From the NCBI GenBank assembly GCA_902578845.1, contig CACHEM010000010.1, positions 1 through 32,818 on the forward strand: a stretch of 32,818 nt of DNA. The letters are read 5' to 3'. The position numbers and the translations under genes are program-made. The notes under the pieces are model-generated. The model saw only the letters and a program-made list of their open reading frames with translations, searched no databases and had not been told where the DNA came from. This DNA comes from an uncultured Prochlorococcus sp. GTDB lineage: Bacteria; Cyanobacteriota; Cyanobacteriia; PCC-6307; Cyanobiaceae. Positions 31,552-32,818 of this stretch are shown piece after piece. Within the stretch, counting starts at the first letter, position 1. Every line of letters starts with the position of its first letter.

Positions 31552-32352
31552 TTGGAATATTTAAAATTTATTATTTATGGCTTAATTCAAGGGTTTACGG
31601 AATTTATTCCTGTAAGTAGTACAGCTCATCTAAAAGTTATATCTCTTTTTTTAGGTATTGATGATCCTGGAAGCTCTTTGTCCGCTTCTATACAACTTGG
31701 AAGTGTTTTAGCTATAGCTTGGTATTTTAGGAATGATATTTTTAATCTTAGAAGTCAATCTTCAAAAAAATTTCTTGAATATATTTTACATGCAAAATTA
31801 TTAAGATCTATATTGATTGGAACTATCCCAATTGTTTTGTTTGGTGGGATTATAAAATTATTTATCCCTTATTTTTTTGATAACGTTCTTCGTTCTAATT
31901 TATCAATAGGTATAGTGTCAATCCTAATGGCTTTTTTTATGTACTTGGCAGACAGCTCTAAAAAAGGTTCTATTAATATTAAAAACCATAATTACTCAGA
32001 TAGTTTTTTGATAGGTTTCTTTCAGGCATTTGCTATTTTACCGGGAGTTTCAAGATCTGGTATTACTATTTCTAGTGCTCTAATATCAGGATGGGAAAGA
32101 GGTGATGCTGCGAAATTTTCTTTTCTTTTAGGGATGCCAGCTATCTCTCTCGCTGCGATTGTTGAGTTTATTTCTTCTTTTAATGATTTTTTTTTATTAG
32201 GTTATCTTCCTCTTTTAATTGGTCTTTTTACAACATTTTTGTCCTCTTTATTAGCTATAGATTTCTTATTAAAGTATTTTTCTTCAAATGGTTTGAAAAT
32301 ATTTATTATCTATAGAGTTATTTTTGGAGTTGTAATTCTTCTAAATGTGTAG
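31552..32352 (+). CDS. uppP: Undecaprenyl-diphosphatase
   Basis: UppP (BacA) dephosphorylates undecaprenyl diphosphate to recycle the lipid carrier for peptidoglycan and polysaccharide synthesis. The 266-residue polytopic membrane protein has both signature blocks: IQGFTEFIPVSSTAHL (about residues 12-27; catalytic Glu and Ser) and LPGVSRSGITISSALISGWERGDAAKFSF (Arg and Ser). Seven to eight hydrophobic segments are present. The start is TTG at 31552; no closer ATG exists, and the EYLKFIIYGLIQG sequence is required for the first helix. Confidence 0.95.
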   Translation: MEYLKFIIYGLIQGFTEFIPVSSTAHLKVISLFLGIDDPGSSLSASIQLGSVLAIAWYFRNDIFNLRSQSSKKFLEYILHAKLLRSILIGTIPIVLFGGIIKLFIPYFFDNVLRSNLSIGIVSILMAFFMYLADSSKKGSINIKNHNYSDSFLIGFFQAFAILPGVSRSGITISSALISGWERGDAAKFSFLLGMPAISLAAIVEFISSFNDFFLLGYLPLLIGLFTTFLSSLLAIDFLLKYFSSNGLKIFIIYRVIFGVVILLNV

Positions 32353-32406
32353 TTCCTTTTAAATAATATTTTGCAATTGTGTTATGGTTTTAAAAAATTC
32401 CCTCTC

Positions 32407-32559
32407 ATGAATATTTTTATATCTTTCCAACTAGGTGAGGTAGAAGTTTCAAATTTCACTATTTTGGTTTTAGTATTTTTTTCATCATTTACATTCATAG
32501 CTGTAGGCATAAGTTCATATAAACTATATAAATCCCTAATAAATGATGAAGAAAAGTGA
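32407..32559 (+). CDS. Small single-pass membrane protein, 50 aa
   Basis: From ATG 32407 the product is MNIFISFQLGEVEVSNFTIL, then the helix VLVFFSSFTFIAVGI and a tail SSYKLYKSLINDEEK. The frame is open to a TTG at 32371, but the ATG is favoured. One membrane helix is followed by a charged cytosolic end. It lies just ahead of the oppositely oriented tRNA-Pro and 54 bp after uppP. Function unknown. Confidence 0.55.
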   Translation: MNIFISFQLGEVEVSNFTILVLVFFSSFTFIAVGISSYKLYKSLINDEEK

Positions 32560-32560
32560 T

Positions 32561-32633
32561 CGGAACGGCGGGATTTGAACCCACGACCCCCACTACCCCA
32601 AAGTGGTGCGCTACCAAACTGCGCTACGCCCCG
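32561..32633 (-). tRNA. trnP-GGG: tRNA-Pro (anticodon GGG)
   Basis: The minus strand folds as a 73-nt cloverleaf. The acceptor stem is CGGGGCG/CGTTCCG with two G-U pairs, the D-arm stem GCGC/GCGC, the anticodon stem CCACT/AGTGG with loop TTGGGGT giving anticodon GGG, and the T-arm GTGGG-TTCAAAT-CCCGC. The 3' CCA is not encoded. Anticodon GGG reads CCC and CCU, so the tRNA carries proline. Confidence 0.95.
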
Positions 32634-32660
32634 TGACTTTACTATAAAGATAAGAATGAT

Positions 32661-32818
32661 TTAAATGTTATTCTTTATAGGATTGTTATCAGATCTCAAT
32701 ACACACTTATCAACTTCCCAATTAAAGTTTTCCCAAATTTCTTCTTTTAATTTGTAGTTACTTCCAGTAAAAACTCCTAACTTAACTTTTGTGGGGGAAG
32801 CTGAGCAATACTGCCTGC
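32661..32818 (-). CDS. Hypothetical protein, C-terminal part only
   Basis: A minus-strand frame enters from the right edge and ends at TAA 32661. The visible 51 residues read RQYCSASPTKVKLGVFTGSN, then YKLKEEIWENFNWEVDKCVL and RSDNNPIKNNI. The 5' part, including any signal peptide, lies outside the window. Two cysteines flank a Trp/acidic stretch. No family was recognised. It is the next gene beyond the tRNA, 27 bp away on the same strand. Confidence 0.5.
   Translation of the reverse strand, partial: RQYCSASPTKVKLGVFTGSNYKLKEEIWENFNWEVDKCVLRSDNNPIKNNI

Noticed and set aside
1..32818. CRISPR arrays, insertion sequences, prophage or rRNA genes
   Set aside because: No regular direct-repeat arrays, transposase frames, terminal inverted repeats, phage genes or rRNA-like sequence were seen on either strand.

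Overview
The window looks like the chromosome of a high-light Prochlorococcus or a very close picocyanobacterium. The DNA is strongly AT-rich and densely packed, with short or overlapping gene junctions and few clear Shine-Dalgarno sequences. Cyanobacterial genes are present: a DUF3685/Ycf55-like protein, a CSP41-type epimerase, DUF1830, a glucosylglycerate pathway and a complete urea uptake and urease locus. Species and ecotype cannot be fixed from the sequence alone. Several small genes below were read by hand and are new calls.

Positions 1-5900 hold housekeeping genes: a partial DUF3685-like gene, hisA, a CSP41-like gene, pgsA, a PPC(DUF296)-glutaredoxin fusion, a 62-residue hypothetical, an NAD(P)-binding protein and nth. 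Positions 5900-9070 form an apparent iron-responsive block. It contains a FutC/FbpC-type ATPase, a cysteine-rich 40-residue peptide gene, ferritin, a small coiled-coil protein, a Cys-rich Crp/Fnr regulator and a zinc-ribbon membrane peptide, with three Fur-box-like sites in the two divergent intergenic regions. Positions 9057-11272 are a minus-strand operon: a Rieske oxygenase of the PaO/Lls1 type, a 33-residue membrane peptide and a lone ABC ATPase.

Positions 11300-15340 are an accessory-looking stretch of small hypotheticals, many under 60 residues and several with one membrane helix. It includes a ribbon-helix-helix-type protein flanked by matching small palindromes.

Positions 15372-25685 carry nitrogen acquisition from urea: urtABCDE on the minus strand behind a good NtcA-type promoter, ureEFG on the same strand upstream of it, and ureDABC divergent. 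A strong hairpin separates urtA from urtBCDE.

Positions 25682-30468 encode what can be read as a closed glucosylglycerate cycle: a GpgS-like synthase, a GH13_18 phosphorylase, a GpgP/MpgP-like phosphatase and glycerate 3-kinase. Together they could make the compatible solute from 3-phosphoglycerate and return it to glucose-1-phosphate and 3-phosphoglycerate. The window ends with DUF1830, small membrane and secreted proteins, uppP, tRNA-Pro(GGG) and the 3' end of an unidentified gene.
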